Source of the DNA: an uncultured Lachnospiraceae bacterium
GTDB lineage: Bacteria > Bacillota > Clostridia > Lachnospirales > Lachnospiraceae
Length of the DNA stretch: 64,000 nt
Direction: 5' to 3'
Assembly (NCBI GenBank): GCA_947367855.1
Contig: CANBFE010000010.1
Location: 1 to 64,000, forward strand
The number at the start of each line of letters is the position of its first letter. Positions within the stretch are counted from its first letter, which is position 1. The notes under the pieces were generated by a model. The model saw nothing but the letters and a program-made list of their open reading frames with translations, made no database searches and had not been told where the DNA came from. Made by a program: the position numbers and the translations under genes. This document shows positions 1 to 8,116 of this stretch, piece by piece.

Positions 1-12
1 CCAATTATAAAT

Positions 13-53
13 GTCCAGATCTGTCTTTATTCTGACAGGTCTGGGCTTTTTTT
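13..53 (+). terminator. Intrinsic terminator in the left repeat arm
   Basis: The stem pairs 15-25 with 34-44 (11 bp, one T.G pair) around an 8-base loop. A GGC closing segment and seven T (47-53) follow. It would end rightward transcription entering from left of the window. Confidence 0.75.
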
Positions 54-128
54 GATGGAAATCTACAAAAGCATACTTTTTGGGACAGCCTGTTTTCGCA
101 AAAATAACCAAAAAAATAAACTTTTTTC

Positions 129-157
129 TTGACTTTATCGTAAAATTGCAGTATGAT
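129..157 (+). promoter_or_regulatory. Sigma-70 promoter inside the inverted-repeat spacer
   Basis: TTGACT (129-134), a 17-base spacer and TATGAT (152-157) make a near-consensus promoter reading right. Transcription would start near 164, cross the right repeat arm and run antisense into the end of the DUF5107 gene. No plus-strand reading frame with a convincing ribosome site follows. A weaker minus-strand pair (TTGATT 175-180, TATCAT 153-158, 16-base gap) overlaps it. Confidence 0.6.
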
Positions 158-219
158 AAATGTAAGTTGTGCACAATCAATTACATGTCTCAAATAGTAT
201 GCTTTTGTAGATTTCCATC

Positions 220-260
220 AAAAAAAGCCCAGACCTGTCAGAATAAAGACAGATCTGGAC
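220..260 (-). terminator. Intrinsic terminator in the right repeat arm
   Basis: This is the mirror copy of the left-arm hairpin. Read on the minus strand it is an 11-bp stem followed by seven T. It lies about 140 bases past the stop of the DUF5107 gene and probably ends that operon's transcript. The AT-rich stretch from 273 to 399 holds nothing else I recognise. Confidence 0.75.
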
Positions 261-399
261 ATTTATAATTGGTTTTGTTCCAAAAACAGTTGGTTTATAG
301 TTTTTTAATATAGTTTTATTAAATTATTGATTATAATTAATGAATTATTCTGAATTTTAAAGTCTAATTATAGCTTAATTACGGTAAAGGAAATAAGAT

Positions 400-2451
400 T
401 CAGACCATCCGGAAATCCAGATGCTTGGGCGGCTTTAAGTTCTCCCGGGCCCAGTTCAGATCCGCCTCTTTGGCGCTGCCCCTCTCTCTGCGGGCCATGA
501 GTTCGAACCACAGGTCCGTCAGCAGCACGTCGCCCTCCCGCACATCCGTCAGGACGATATCGCTCATCAGCAGAGTCTGGGCCTCCTCATAGCGGTTGGT
601 CCGCAGCAAAGCCAGAATTTCAAAGGTTTTAATGCGTCCCTGGCTGCGGACTTCCTCCGGAAGTTTATTCATCAGATCGTACATACGCTGATATTGTTCC
701 GTTTTGGACAGCATTTCCAGGGCTTCCACTGCCAGAGGACGGATGGGTTTTCGCTCTGCCGCCTCCCACAGAAGATCTGCGGCCGTTACGGCATTGCCGG
801 CCCGGTCTTCCAGAACCGCCAGACAGCGCAGCGCCCAGGGATTCCTGGCACATTCCAGGGAACGGTTAAATTCCTCTTTGGCCTCCCGGTCCTTTCCGGC
901 AGCGGCGTACATCACGCCCAACTGATAATGTCCGTACCAGTGATTGCTGTCCCCTTTTTGGATGGAATCCTTCAGAGCGGCTTCCCAGGCAGGTCCTGTC
1001 TGGTAGCTCAATGGCTCCTCATCCGGTTCCGGACAGGAAAGCCCGCCGCCTGCAGCCAGGGTCATCCAGGGTTCTTCCCGGGGGCCCAGGTCCATGGCGT
1101 CCAGAGAAAGTCCGGCCGTCCGGAACTGATCGCCCAACAGCGCTTTCTCTGCCCGGGCAAATCCCATGCCGGAATGCAGCACTTCTCCGTTTTGGCCGTC
1201 CAATTCCCGTTTCAGCTGACTGTGCAGCTCTTCCAGAACCCGGGCGGGCCGGACCGTTTCCAGAGCATTCGCCACGGAAGCCACTGCAGCGGAATAGTCC
1301 TCTCCCTGGACTGCATCCGGATCTGCCTGGACAGCGCCGTAGGATTCCAGCCAGCTGATGCTCTCTCCGCCTTTCATGGGCAGATGCTCCAGCTGGGTTT
1401 TGGCAAGGCCTGCCTGCAGCTCAATATAGGCACAGCCCTCCCGGGCCAGGAATTCCTGCCAGTGACGTCCTCCGGTGCCCATGCCCCAGACGAACAGCTT
1501 TCGTCCTCTCAGTTCTCCCGTGGACGTCTGGCACATGCCATAGCCGTCTTTGCCGGGAGCTGCGATGAAAGGCCTTGCCTCCTTCGGCACATCAAAGAAA
1601 AAGTCCATGGACTGGGGCAATGTGGTGGTGCGGGTGATATCCCAATCCAGTCTGCCGCCGTTTTCTCTTGCCAGGCGGGCCGCCTCTCCCCGCAGTTTAT
1701 CTGCCTCTGCAGTCATATAAGGCACGGGCACCTTGGCCAGTTTGCCGCCGTAGCCATAGCGGAAGGCCTTGTCCGCAGGAACCACCACGCGGACGTCCTC
1801 TCCTTCGTTTACGGCCATATTGCTCCACCAGTAAACGGCGGTATCCTCATCCGTTGCGTTGTCGATGCGCACACGGATATACAGTTCTCTGGCGCCGTCG
1901 GGCAGAAAAGCCTCTAATTTATAGAAGAGATGGCGCACTCTCTCATACTGGAACATGCGCAGCACGGGGGTACCGTCGCTCAGGGCAAGCTGCTGACAGG
2001 CCATATGGTCCACGGTAAAGGGCGTATGGCCGATTATGCCTACATTCCATTCCACGCCCCCGGAAATCCAGGCATTGCGCAGAGCCAGGTTGCAGGGCTG
2101 AAAAACCGGGTTTACATGGAGCAGTTCCCGTCCCGCCTCCTTGTCAAAGAGGGACCAGAGCCTGCCCCCCAGTTCCGGCAGGAAAGTGGCTTTCAGATAT
2201 TCGTTTTCCAGAACAAAGGCCTTAAAGGCATGGTCACGGTAGGTGCGGTCATAGCCGTCCTGAATGGTGTAGGGCAGAATGGTATTCACCCGCCCCCATC
2301 CCATGTAGCGTGCTTCGTCCGGGTTCACGGTGGTTTCGTCGATCTCGATTTTTGCGTGGGCATCCGCCACTGATTTTAAATCCGGTAAAGGATTTTCTCT
2401 GCCCAGGGATGCGGAGGGCATGGTGTAAGTCGTTATTGTCAGAGTGCTCAT
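400..2451 (-). CDS. DUF5107 and TPR-repeat protein, carbohydrate-associated
   Basis: This 683-residue protein has an N-terminal region typical of the DUF5107 family, with the run SGGVEWNVG and a mixed beta-strand pattern. A C-terminal region from about residue 500 resembles tetratricopeptide repeats (for example HYQLGVMYAAAGK). DUF5107 proteins are often found beside sugar-utilisation genes; their biochemistry is not established. The start was chosen at 2451, where AAGGAG lies 5 bases upstream, which removes 23 residues from the longest frame. It sits 19 bases behind a predicted glycoside hydrolase on the same strand, so the two are surely co-transcribed. No signal peptide is seen, so the protein is probably cytoplasmic. 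A role in binding or remodelling oligosaccharides is inference. Confidence 0.75.
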   Translation of the reverse strand: MSTLTITTYTMPSASLGRENPLPDLKSVADAHAKIEIDETTVNPDEARYMGWGRVNTILPYTIQDGYDRTYRDHAFKAFVLENEYLKATFLPELGGRLWSLFDKEAGRELLHVNPVFQPCNLALRNAWISGGVEWNVGIIGHTPFTVDHMACQQLALSDGTPVLRMFQYERVRHLFYKLEAFLPDGARELYIRVRIDNATDEDTAVYWWSNMAVNEGEDVRVVVPADKAFRYGYGGKLAKVPVPYMTAEADKLRGEAARLARENGGRLDWDITRTTTLPQSMDFFFDVPKEARPFIAAPGKDGYGMCQTSTGELRGRKLFVWGMGTGGRHWQEFLAREGCAYIELQAGLAKTQLEHLPMKGGESISWLESYGAVQADPDAVQGEDYSAAVASVANALETVRPARVLEELHSQLKRELDGQNGEVLHSGMGFARAEKALLGDQFRTAGLSLDAMDLGPREEPWMTLAAGGGLSCPEPDEEPLSYQTGPAWEAALKDSIQKGDSNHWYGHYQLGVMYAAAGKDREAKEEFNRSLECARNPWALRCLAVLEDRAGNAVTAADLLWEAAERKPIRPLAVEALEMLSKTEQYQRMYDLMNKLPEEVRSQGRIKTFEILALLRTNRYEEAQTLLMSDIVLTDVREGDVLLTDLWFELMARRERGSAKEADLNWARENLKPPKHLDFRMV

Positions 2452-2470
2452 ATTCTCTCCTTCTTTTGTG

Positions 2471-4336
2471 TTATTGCGCCTGGGGATATACAATCTCATA
2501 GGTATTTTCCGTGAAGTCAACGGTTACCCGGGTTCCGTCGGAAAAGGTGCTGCGCTGCAGGCTCCGGTCATCGTTTAAAAATTCATGGTTTACCATTTTT
2601 TCCATGGCTACATGTGTCTGAAGTTCCCGGATCACCTTCCACTGGCGGATATTCTCCTGCAGTTCCTGACCTTCCAGATACTCACCCATATAACCCATGC
2701 CGCCGTTTAACAGAGCATGCAGGAAACCGGTGGTTCCCTCCGGAATACCCCAGGTTCCTGCGGGCATCATCCAGGGAATGATGACGCAGTCGTGGTAAAC
2801 CAGGTTGTAGAGAGGCACGGGAATGGCACACCCGCTTATGTAGGGCGCCCAGTGGCAGAATACCTGTGCGCCCACTGCCCAGTCATTTACCTCTTCGGAG
2901 GAAGGCGCTACCCCGTGGGCGGTCAGATAATGGAAGCACTGATTTCTGGCATCAATACATTCCCGGCGGGTCATGGGATGGCGGGGATTGATGCATTCAT
3001 CCAGTTCGTTGCAGGTGAATACGTCCAGATAGGTGCCTTCCAGATGGATTCCGTGGGCAAAGAGCTGTTCAAAGTTCCGCCGTACATAATCCAGGGCCTG
3101 GGATGCGCAGAGATAATTCTGGGGGCCTCCTGCCCAGCGCGCCAGGGAAAAGAGGGTGCCGTCTGCACTCATGGCCGCATTGTCCGCGTCATAGGTTGGG
3201 GCATCCAGATAGTAGTCCCGGTACTGGTCATGCACGCCGAACATGTATCCCAGTTCCTGCATGGTATCCGAAAGCTCCTTTAAGCCCTCCCATCCGCCGG
3301 CCTCCTTACAGGGCGGCAGATAATCCGGATGCTGATTGTCATATCCGGGCTGGCCCCAGCCGTCCAGGTGCAGATACAGCTGATCCACCCCCATGTCCTT
3401 CAGCTGCTTCACCCGCTGAGTCCAGTGAGAGAACGGTACCAGTCTGTCGTTTTTCTCCGGGTTTTCTTTATTATAGTAGGCGGACCCCTCCGTCACATGG
3501 GTCTTGCCCTCCACATGCATGACGCAGCAGCCGATGAGCTTTTCCACATTAGGATTTTGGGCGGCCTTTTCTCTTAAGGTTCTGGGACGGCCCTCTTCGT
3601 CCGCGATTTCCCGGTACAGCTTGCAGAGCGTCACATAATTGCTGCCTTCGGGAACAAAGCAGTAAGTGGCTGTGCGCGCATACCCCATTGCCCCCATGGA
3701 AGGCAGATGACGCAGGAATACCCGGGTAGGCCCTCCAGCAGGATGATGGATGGTATAGGCGCTGTCCCAACTCTGTCTCACATAACACAGATAGCCTCCC
3801 CGGGGTGTAATCTCTCCCCACCAGGGCATGTAAGCGGATTCGGAACCCATCTGCCCGTCAAAGGGAAGCTTCTCTCCCACTGCCTGGGGCCAGTCCGTTG
3901 GCAGAAGCTGTCCCTGCATGGTATTCAGCACCGCATAGGAACCGGTTTCGTCAGCAGTAAGAGGCGTCGGCCAACACACTTCCTTCACGGGAGAACGGCC
4001 TGCTGCATTTTGCGACAGTTCTGTCATATCTGTAGGAACAAAGGTGCAGTCCACAAAGCCTGTGGTATCATTCACCAGAATGCGGGTTTCAAAGGACAGT
4101 TTCTCATAGCCTGCAAACCCGCTGTAGGAGACGCTCTCTCCTGTCCCCAGTCCTGTTTTCAGAAGGGTCCGCCTGATGCTGCCTGCGCTGTCAAAGGGAA
4201 TTTCCTCCCCGCTGCAGAGCCTGATGCAGGGCCTGTAAGTCTCGTCAAACCGCCAGGTTTTCCCGTAAGCCGTAAACGTGACAGCGCCTCCTGGGGCTCC
4301 CTCCCAGCTTAAGGTTACATTGTGTTCGTTTCTCAT
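2471..4336 (-). CDS. Predicted TIM-barrel glycoside hydrolase-like protein
   Basis: The protein has 621 residues. An N-terminal beta-rich half (about 1-250) precedes a segment that reads like a TIM-barrel glycosidase: LYLHLDGWGQPGYDN near 321-333, EGTYLDVFTCNE near 433-444 and SSEEVNDW near 479-486. Acidic residues such as D325, D438 and E481/E482 are candidate catalytic or sugar-binding positions. It resembles the uncharacterised DUF5696/DUF6259-type proteins related to alpha-glycosidases, but I cannot assign a CAZy family by eye. The start at 4336 has GAGGAGG 7 bases upstream. No secretion signal is seen, so it probably acts on imported oligosaccharides. It is the first gene of the operon with the DUF5107 gene. 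Confidence 0.6.
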   Translation of the reverse strand: MRNEHNVTLSWEGAPGGAVTFTAYGKTWRFDETYRPCIRLCSGEEIPFDSAGSIRRTLLKTGLGTGESVSYSGFAGYEKLSFETRILVNDTTGFVDCTFVPTDMTELSQNAAGRSPVKEVCWPTPLTADETGSYAVLNTMQGQLLPTDWPQAVGEKLPFDGQMGSESAYMPWWGEITPRGGYLCYVRQSWDSAYTIHHPAGGPTRVFLRHLPSMGAMGYARTATYCFVPEGSNYVTLCKLYREIADEEGRPRTLREKAAQNPNVEKLIGCCVMHVEGKTHVTEGSAYYNKENPEKNDRLVPFSHWTQRVKQLKDMGVDQLYLHLDGWGQPGYDNQHPDYLPPCKEAGGWEGLKELSDTMQELGYMFGVHDQYRDYYLDAPTYDADNAAMSADGTLFSLARWAGGPQNYLCASQALDYVRRNFEQLFAHGIHLEGTYLDVFTCNELDECINPRHPMTRRECIDARNQCFHYLTAHGVAPSSEEVNDWAVGAQVFCHWAPYISGCAIPVPLYNLVYHDCVIIPWMMPAGTWGIPEGTTGFLHALLNGGMGYMGEYLEGQELQENIRQWKVIRELQTHVAMEKMVNHEFLNDDRSLQRSTFSDGTRVTVDFTENTYEIVYPQAQ

Positions 4337-4356
4337 AAAAATCCTCCTCGCTTCTT

Positions 4357-4372
4357 GGCAATCCAAATTGCC
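4357..4372. promoter_or_regulatory. 16-bp palindrome just upstream of the hydrolase ribosome site
   Basis: GGCAAT, a 4-base centre and ATTGCC form a perfect palindrome about 20 bases upstream of the start codon, inside the transcribed leader. It may be a repressor operator or an RNA hairpin close to the ribosome site. No regulator gene is adjacent. Confidence 0.4.
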
Positions 4373-4618
4373 GTGTATAGTTTATGTATCGGCAGCAAAA
4401 TCACACCGATACGGACAAAACCGCCCAGTCAGCGCATGACATCCGGAACAATACATGGACAGCAGACTGTCTGGGAAATCTTTTCTGCTGTTTTGTTTTA
4501 AAGTGCTTCTATGGACTGTTCCGTGACGTATGCCTTTCCTGAGCGGCTGCATTTCCGTTGCTTTCGGTATTCTTAACCTGTGAATTTTTGTTAAAATTGC
4601 CTCAACTAATGTATCTGT

Positions 4619-4648
4619 ATTATAATCAGGAACCGCCTGATTTGTCAA
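4619..4648 (-). promoter_or_regulatory. Consensus sigma-70 promoter for the hydrolase/DUF5107 operon
   Basis: On the minus strand TTGACA (4648-4643) and TATAAT (4624-4619) are both perfect consensus boxes, 18 bases apart. Transcription would begin near 4612, leaving an untranslated leader of about 275 bases before the start at 4336. The leader is long enough for post-transcriptional control; I recognise no known riboswitch in it. Confidence 0.75.
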
Positions 4649-4795
4649 GATGGACATTTTATGATTTAACCGGGATATTTTATGATGTATTTTGTCCTGG
4701 AAAATGAATTTACAGGTGCGAAAACAGTAAATCCGTCATATTCATATCAAAATTTAGATTATGTCAATTTTCATGCAGAGGGATTGACAAAATGA
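4649..4795. other. Intergenic stretch between operon promoter and MATE gene
   Basis: Together with the leader (4337-4618), this forms a 459-base gene-free interval. The part from 4649 to 4795 is AT-rich. I see no coding signal or clear terminator in it. Confidence 0.5.
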
Positions 4796-6088
4796 TTACA
4801 GCCCGCCTGATTTATCCTTATCTGGTTTCCTACGTCTGCTATAGATCATGAAACAGAGAATACTGCTGCCCAGATGCACTATCATGCCAAATCCAAACAT
4901 CATACAGACAAATTTCATATCCGGGACAAATACACCTTTTAACATCAATCCGTATACGATTGGATAATAGATCAGATTCACAATTCCTGATGTGATAAAG
5001 CAATACTGTGTTTTCCCGTTTCCAATCAGGATATTGTCAAATAATACGGTGTAGCTGTATGCAAAATAAAAAGGGATCAACAGTACCAGTATCTGCTTGA
5101 TTTCCTCATAATTCGCAATTCCCATCACATGTTTCAGAAATGGATTCAGCAGCGGGATAAAGCACAGCCAGAGGAGAAATACGGTAATTATGATGATATT
5201 GTATTGTTTTGTATCTTTCAAAGTCACTTTGTTCCGGGATTCCTTTTTGATGATTTCTGCAAGTGCGGATATGGGAATCAGCAGCAATCCCCATATGATA
5301 TTATTCGCCACCCAATAATTTCCCTGCGCCTCCACCTGATTTACCATTTTACAGACGATGGCAGCATAGATGAGATTATCCAGTAATATCTGGGCGCCGC
5401 TGAACAGTCCGATAGTCCCGTACTGTTTTAAAAACGGCCTTTCCAACCGAAAGGAGACTGCAATCAGATTTTCCCTGTATACGGCAATCAGACATAGTAT
5501 GACACATACGGTATTTACCGCGATGTTGGAATAGGCCGCACCGTTCACACCGGACTGAGGAATGAAGAACAAATCCCCGATGACTGTGAACAGGGTCTTC
5601 AAAAGAACCATCGTGTAAATGTAAAATGGCTTTTCCAGAACTACGAACAATACATTTACAAAACTGACCACATTCCCGATGATGAACCCGATGGTTTCCA
5701 GTTTAAGGTATCCAGTTACTTCCCCAATCTGAGCAGACGTCATTGCGGATACGATTTTACTGCAGTATATAAAAATGAACAGGGAGAACAGGATATAAAT
5801 CACATTTACAATTAAAAATGTGTGAAAAATCCGTTCTTTCAATCTGTCCCTGGATTTTGTACACTGTTTCAGCAATGCATACAGAGGTACAATCAAAAAA
5901 GCCTGTATCGTCTCATTAATCAGGTCAAACCACTCAATATGGCCCGCAATGCCCAAACCGTCCGTTGAAGGGCTGTCGACGATAAGATTTGTCCGCACAA
6001 GCGTATACAAAAACGGAACAAAACCAAGCAAGAGCAGGCTGCAGAACAGATTTACCGGGAACCGGCCGTTGGATTTATTCTTCTCCAT
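4796..6088 (-). CDS. MATE-like multidrug or lipid-linked substrate transporter
   Basis: This is a 430-residue integral membrane protein with about 12 hydrophobic segments arranged as two six-helix halves. Features typical of the MATE/flippase superfamily include the short motif NGAAYSNIAVN after the fifth helix and the second-half start LKQYGTIGLFSGAQILLDN. MATE proteins export cationic drugs or other substrates using ion gradients. The start at 6088 is preceded by GAGGAGG. The next gene upstream on the same strand (6333-7748) is a regulator/methyltransferase fusion, which may hint at a resistance function. The substrate is unknown, and the sequence is divergent from the second MATE protein in this window (34328-35713). 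Confidence 0.7.
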   Translation of the reverse strand: MEKNKSNGRFPVNLFCSLLLLGFVPFLYTLVRTNLIVDSPSTDGLGIAGHIEWFDLINETIQAFLIVPLYALLKQCTKSRDRLKERIFHTFLIVNVIYILFSLFIFIYCSKIVSAMTSAQIGEVTGYLKLETIGFIIGNVVSFVNVLFVVLEKPFYIYTMVLLKTLFTVIGDLFFIPQSGVNGAAYSNIAVNTVCVILCLIAVYRENLIAVSFRLERPFLKQYGTIGLFSGAQILLDNLIYAAIVCKMVNQVEAQGNYWVANNIIWGLLLIPISALAEIIKKESRNKVTLKDTKQYNIIIITVFLLWLCFIPLLNPFLKHVMGIANYEEIKQILVLLIPFYFAYSYTVLFDNILIGNGKTQYCFITSGIVNLIYYPIVYGLMLKGVFVPDMKFVCMMFGFGMIVHLGSSILCFMIYSRRRKPDKDKSGGL

Positions 6089-6224
6089 ATGTTCCTCCTC
6101 TGGTATCTTTCCTCATATCCGTTTATCCTTATGTTGTAAATCCCGGAAACAAAGGTATAAAACCATTGTATCATGTCAGTTTTACCTGTACAAGGGCGTA
6201 CTTTCTCTTATTTTTGTTCGATCA

Positions 6225-6256
6225 GGGAGGCATCTCCCTTGCAGGATATGCCTCCC
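6225..6256. other. Hairpin between the methyltransferase and MATE genes
   Basis: A perfect 9-bp stem (GGGAGGCAT 6225-6233 with ATGCCTCCC 6248-6256) lies in the 244-base gap. Neither strand has a proper T-run after it, so termination is uncertain. It may be an attenuator or an RNA-processing structure. Confidence 0.45.
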
Positions 6257-6332
6257 ACACACGGAAGGAAGTTATGAGGCTTTCGGCAGACCGAATTGAC
6301 TTTATTAGAGAACAGATAGAGGAAAAGGTGCT

Positions 6333-7748
6333 TCACTTCCCGGAAATGCAAAGATACTCTCCCATCCACTGCATGACTTCATTGGTAAAGGGAAATACAT
6401 CGTCCTCGGGGGCAGGAAGTTCTCCATAAATTTTCTTTGTCTGTGTGGATACATATCCGGTCTCCGCGCAGATGCTTTCCCATTCCCGGATGTCAAACAG
6501 TTTTTCGGACAGGTGATAGCTATCTTCCAACGTCCTATACAAACGTTCCCACTTGGCGGTATTTTCCGAAGCATGGTCTTCTACGATGCTGATATTGTAT
6601 ACCGCATGGCCCCCTGGCTTCAGCACCCGGTACGCCTCCCGGAAGCCTGCCATCATTTTGGACTGCATGCTCTCAAAGCCGCCGTTTGACACAACCATGT
6701 CGATGCAGCCGTCCCGAAGAGGCAGTCTGGTGCAGTCGCAGGCCAGGCACACAATATCCACATAAGGATTTGCCATCTCCTCGCTGAAATACCGTTTGTT
6801 GTATTTCAGGATCCTGTGGGACAGGTCAGCCATGATCACAAGGCAGGGCCAGTTAATGCGCTGCAGGTCATATTTGAGCCCGCTGCAGGTACCGCAGGCC
6901 ATGTCCAGGATTACTCTGGGGCGCAGCTGCTTGATGGCCTGCCAGCGCACCTCGCTGCAGGGAATTGTTCCCGTCTGATAACGGGGATTTCCCGGATGGT
7001 GCTGCTCATACAGATAATCCTGGTAGTTTTTCATGAACAGGGACCATTGCTCTCCTGGGATTTCCCGGGATCCAAAATATACCACACCGTCTGTCACATT
7101 ATATGAATGATCGTTCTTACAATGAAAAGAAATTGTATTTTCATCTCTGTTTTCCAGGGTAAGGGGTTCCCGGCACTGGGGGCAGCACAGCAGTTCGGAA
7201 ATTCGCCGCAGTCCCGGTTCCGCATTTCCCATCATTTCCCCCAAAACTTTAACAAAATAGGGGGCTGTCTCTCTGAGGGTGTTTTCCCCCAGAATACTGG
7301 CAGGAATAGATGCCCTTCTCTCTTCTGCCTTTCCGCCGGAATGCGCATCTATTCTTGTAATTCCTGCCTGCACACACAGCTTCAGACTTCCCTCACTTAT
7401 TTCCCTGGCAATGCTGTAAAGCTCCGCATCGGAACAATATGGCAGGAAGCTTTGCAGGAGCCTGCGTCTCTCCTCATCGGGAAACAGGGCCTCCACATTG
7501 GGCGGCAGCGCCTTCTGTCCGCTTTTCTGGGTAAAGAGCAGATCGCCCTCCACAATGCTGTCCATAGTCATGTGAAAAAGCCAGGCCAGTTCCCGAAATA
7601 CGTCGATGTCCGGCAGATTTTTGCCGCTTTCCCATTTGCTCACTGCCTGAGGGCTGACCCCCAGTTTTTCCGCCAGAGTCTGCTGTGACCATCCGGCCTT
7701 TTTCCGCAGAGCCGCTATTCTGATTCCAATTTGTTCACGATCTATCAT
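6333..7748 (-). CDS. XRE helix-turn-helix, zinc ribbon and SAM methyltransferase fusion
   Basis: Three parts are visible in 471 residues. Residues 1-65 form an XRE-type helix-turn-helix (SQQTLAEKLGVSPQAVSKWE). Residues 188-216 have a CPxC...C...H pattern (C189, C192, C210, H214) like the zinc ribbon of RlmA-type 23S rRNA guanine methyltransferases. Residues about 279-420 form a Rossmann methyltransferase with motif I ILDMACGTCSG and the later run YRVLKPGGHAVYN. RlmA/TlrB proteins methylate 23S rRNA; TlrB confers tylosin resistance. The added DNA-binding domain and linker (66-185) are unusual. The start has GGAGG 7 bases upstream. The true target is unknown. The MATE gene downstream may be co-regulated. 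Confidence 0.75.
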   Translation of the reverse strand: MIDREQIGIRIAALRKKAGWSQQTLAEKLGVSPQAVSKWESGKNLPDIDVFRELAWLFHMTMDSIVEGDLLFTQKSGQKALPPNVEALFPDEERRRLLQSFLPYCSDAELYSIAREISEGSLKLCVQAGITRIDAHSGGKAEERRASIPASILGENTLRETAPYFVKVLGEMMGNAEPGLRRISELLCCPQCREPLTLENRDENTISFHCKNDHSYNVTDGVVYFGSREIPGEQWSLFMKNYQDYLYEQHHPGNPRYQTGTIPCSEVRWQAIKQLRPRVILDMACGTCSGLKYDLQRINWPCLVIMADLSHRILKYNKRYFSEEMANPYVDIVCLACDCTRLPLRDGCIDMVVSNGGFESMQSKMMAGFREAYRVLKPGGHAVYNISIVEDHASENTAKWERLYRTLEDSYHLSEKLFDIREWESICAETGYVSTQTKKIYGELPAPEDDVFPFTNEVMQWMGEYLCISGK

Positions 7749-7942
7749 GCTGTATCCTCCATTTCTGCAGGCGCCATCCGGGGTGAAACGGATGCCTCAC
7801 TCCTATGCCTCATTCTTTCTTCATTATACCTGTGTAACAAAAGTCCTGCAAGAAAGCGGAGGTTGATATTTGCCCGCCAGGATACAACCAGAGGAATTAC
7901 ATCCAAAGGAAGCGTATGAAAAATGTATAGAATTCGGCGAAA

Positions 7943-7976
7943 CGTAACAGTTCAGACAGGGCGCTGAACTGTTACG
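7943..7976. promoter_or_regulatory. 13-bp-arm palindrome in the divergent intergenic region
   Basis: CGTAACAGTTCAG (7943-7955) is the exact reverse complement of 7964-7976, around an 8-base centre. It lies between the minus-strand helix-turn-helix gene (start 7748) and a plus-strand promoter near 8015. No T-run follows. It is a good candidate operator, possibly for the helix-turn-helix fusion protein. Nothing coding is seen in the rest of 7749-8116. Confidence 0.5.
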
Positions 7977-7988
7977 GCAAAACATCAG

Positions 7989-8043
7989 TTGTAAACTGAG
8001 GTTACAAATTTACATTGTAAACAACGAACAATTATTTTATAAT
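7989..8043 (+). promoter_or_regulatory. Promoter with repeated TTGTAA/TTACAA half-sites
   Basis: TTGTAA (8015-8020), 17 bases and TATAAT (8038-8043) form a plus-strand promoter about 70 bases before the decayed AAA/DUF1703 gene. TTGTAAAC occurs at 7989-7996 and again at 8015-8022, with the inverted TTACAA at 8002-8007 between them. The -35 box overlaps the second copy, as a repressor site would. Confidence 0.5.
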
Positions 8044-8116
8044 GGATACAACATTGGATTTTTCAACAAATTCGTAAAACTCTATGCATACCGCAGACAC
8101 CAAAAAGAAAGGAGAC

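Larger units (their letters stand above)
1..272. repeat. Perfect 77-bp inverted repeat flanking a 118-bp spacer
   Basis: Bases 1-77 are the exact reverse complement of bases 196-272. The match breaks at 78/195. The left arm begins at the window edge, so it may be longer. Each arm holds an 11-bp hairpin with one G.T pair, followed by seven T when read from the outside inward. The spacer (78-195) carries a promoter. An invertible promoter, a MITE-like element, or an inverted duplication of a terminator would all look like this. No site-specific recombinase gene is visible in the window. Confidence 0.95.

Noticed and set aside
694..1917. A 407-codon open frame on the plus strand
   Set aside because: It lies entirely antisense to the DUF5107 gene, has no ribosome site and no family resemblance; high GC at third positions of the real gene opens long shadow frames.
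4382..4657. A 91-codon minus-strand frame upstream of the hydrolase
   Set aside because: It spans the consensus promoter at 4619-4648 and has no ribosome site; it is part of the leader and promoter region.
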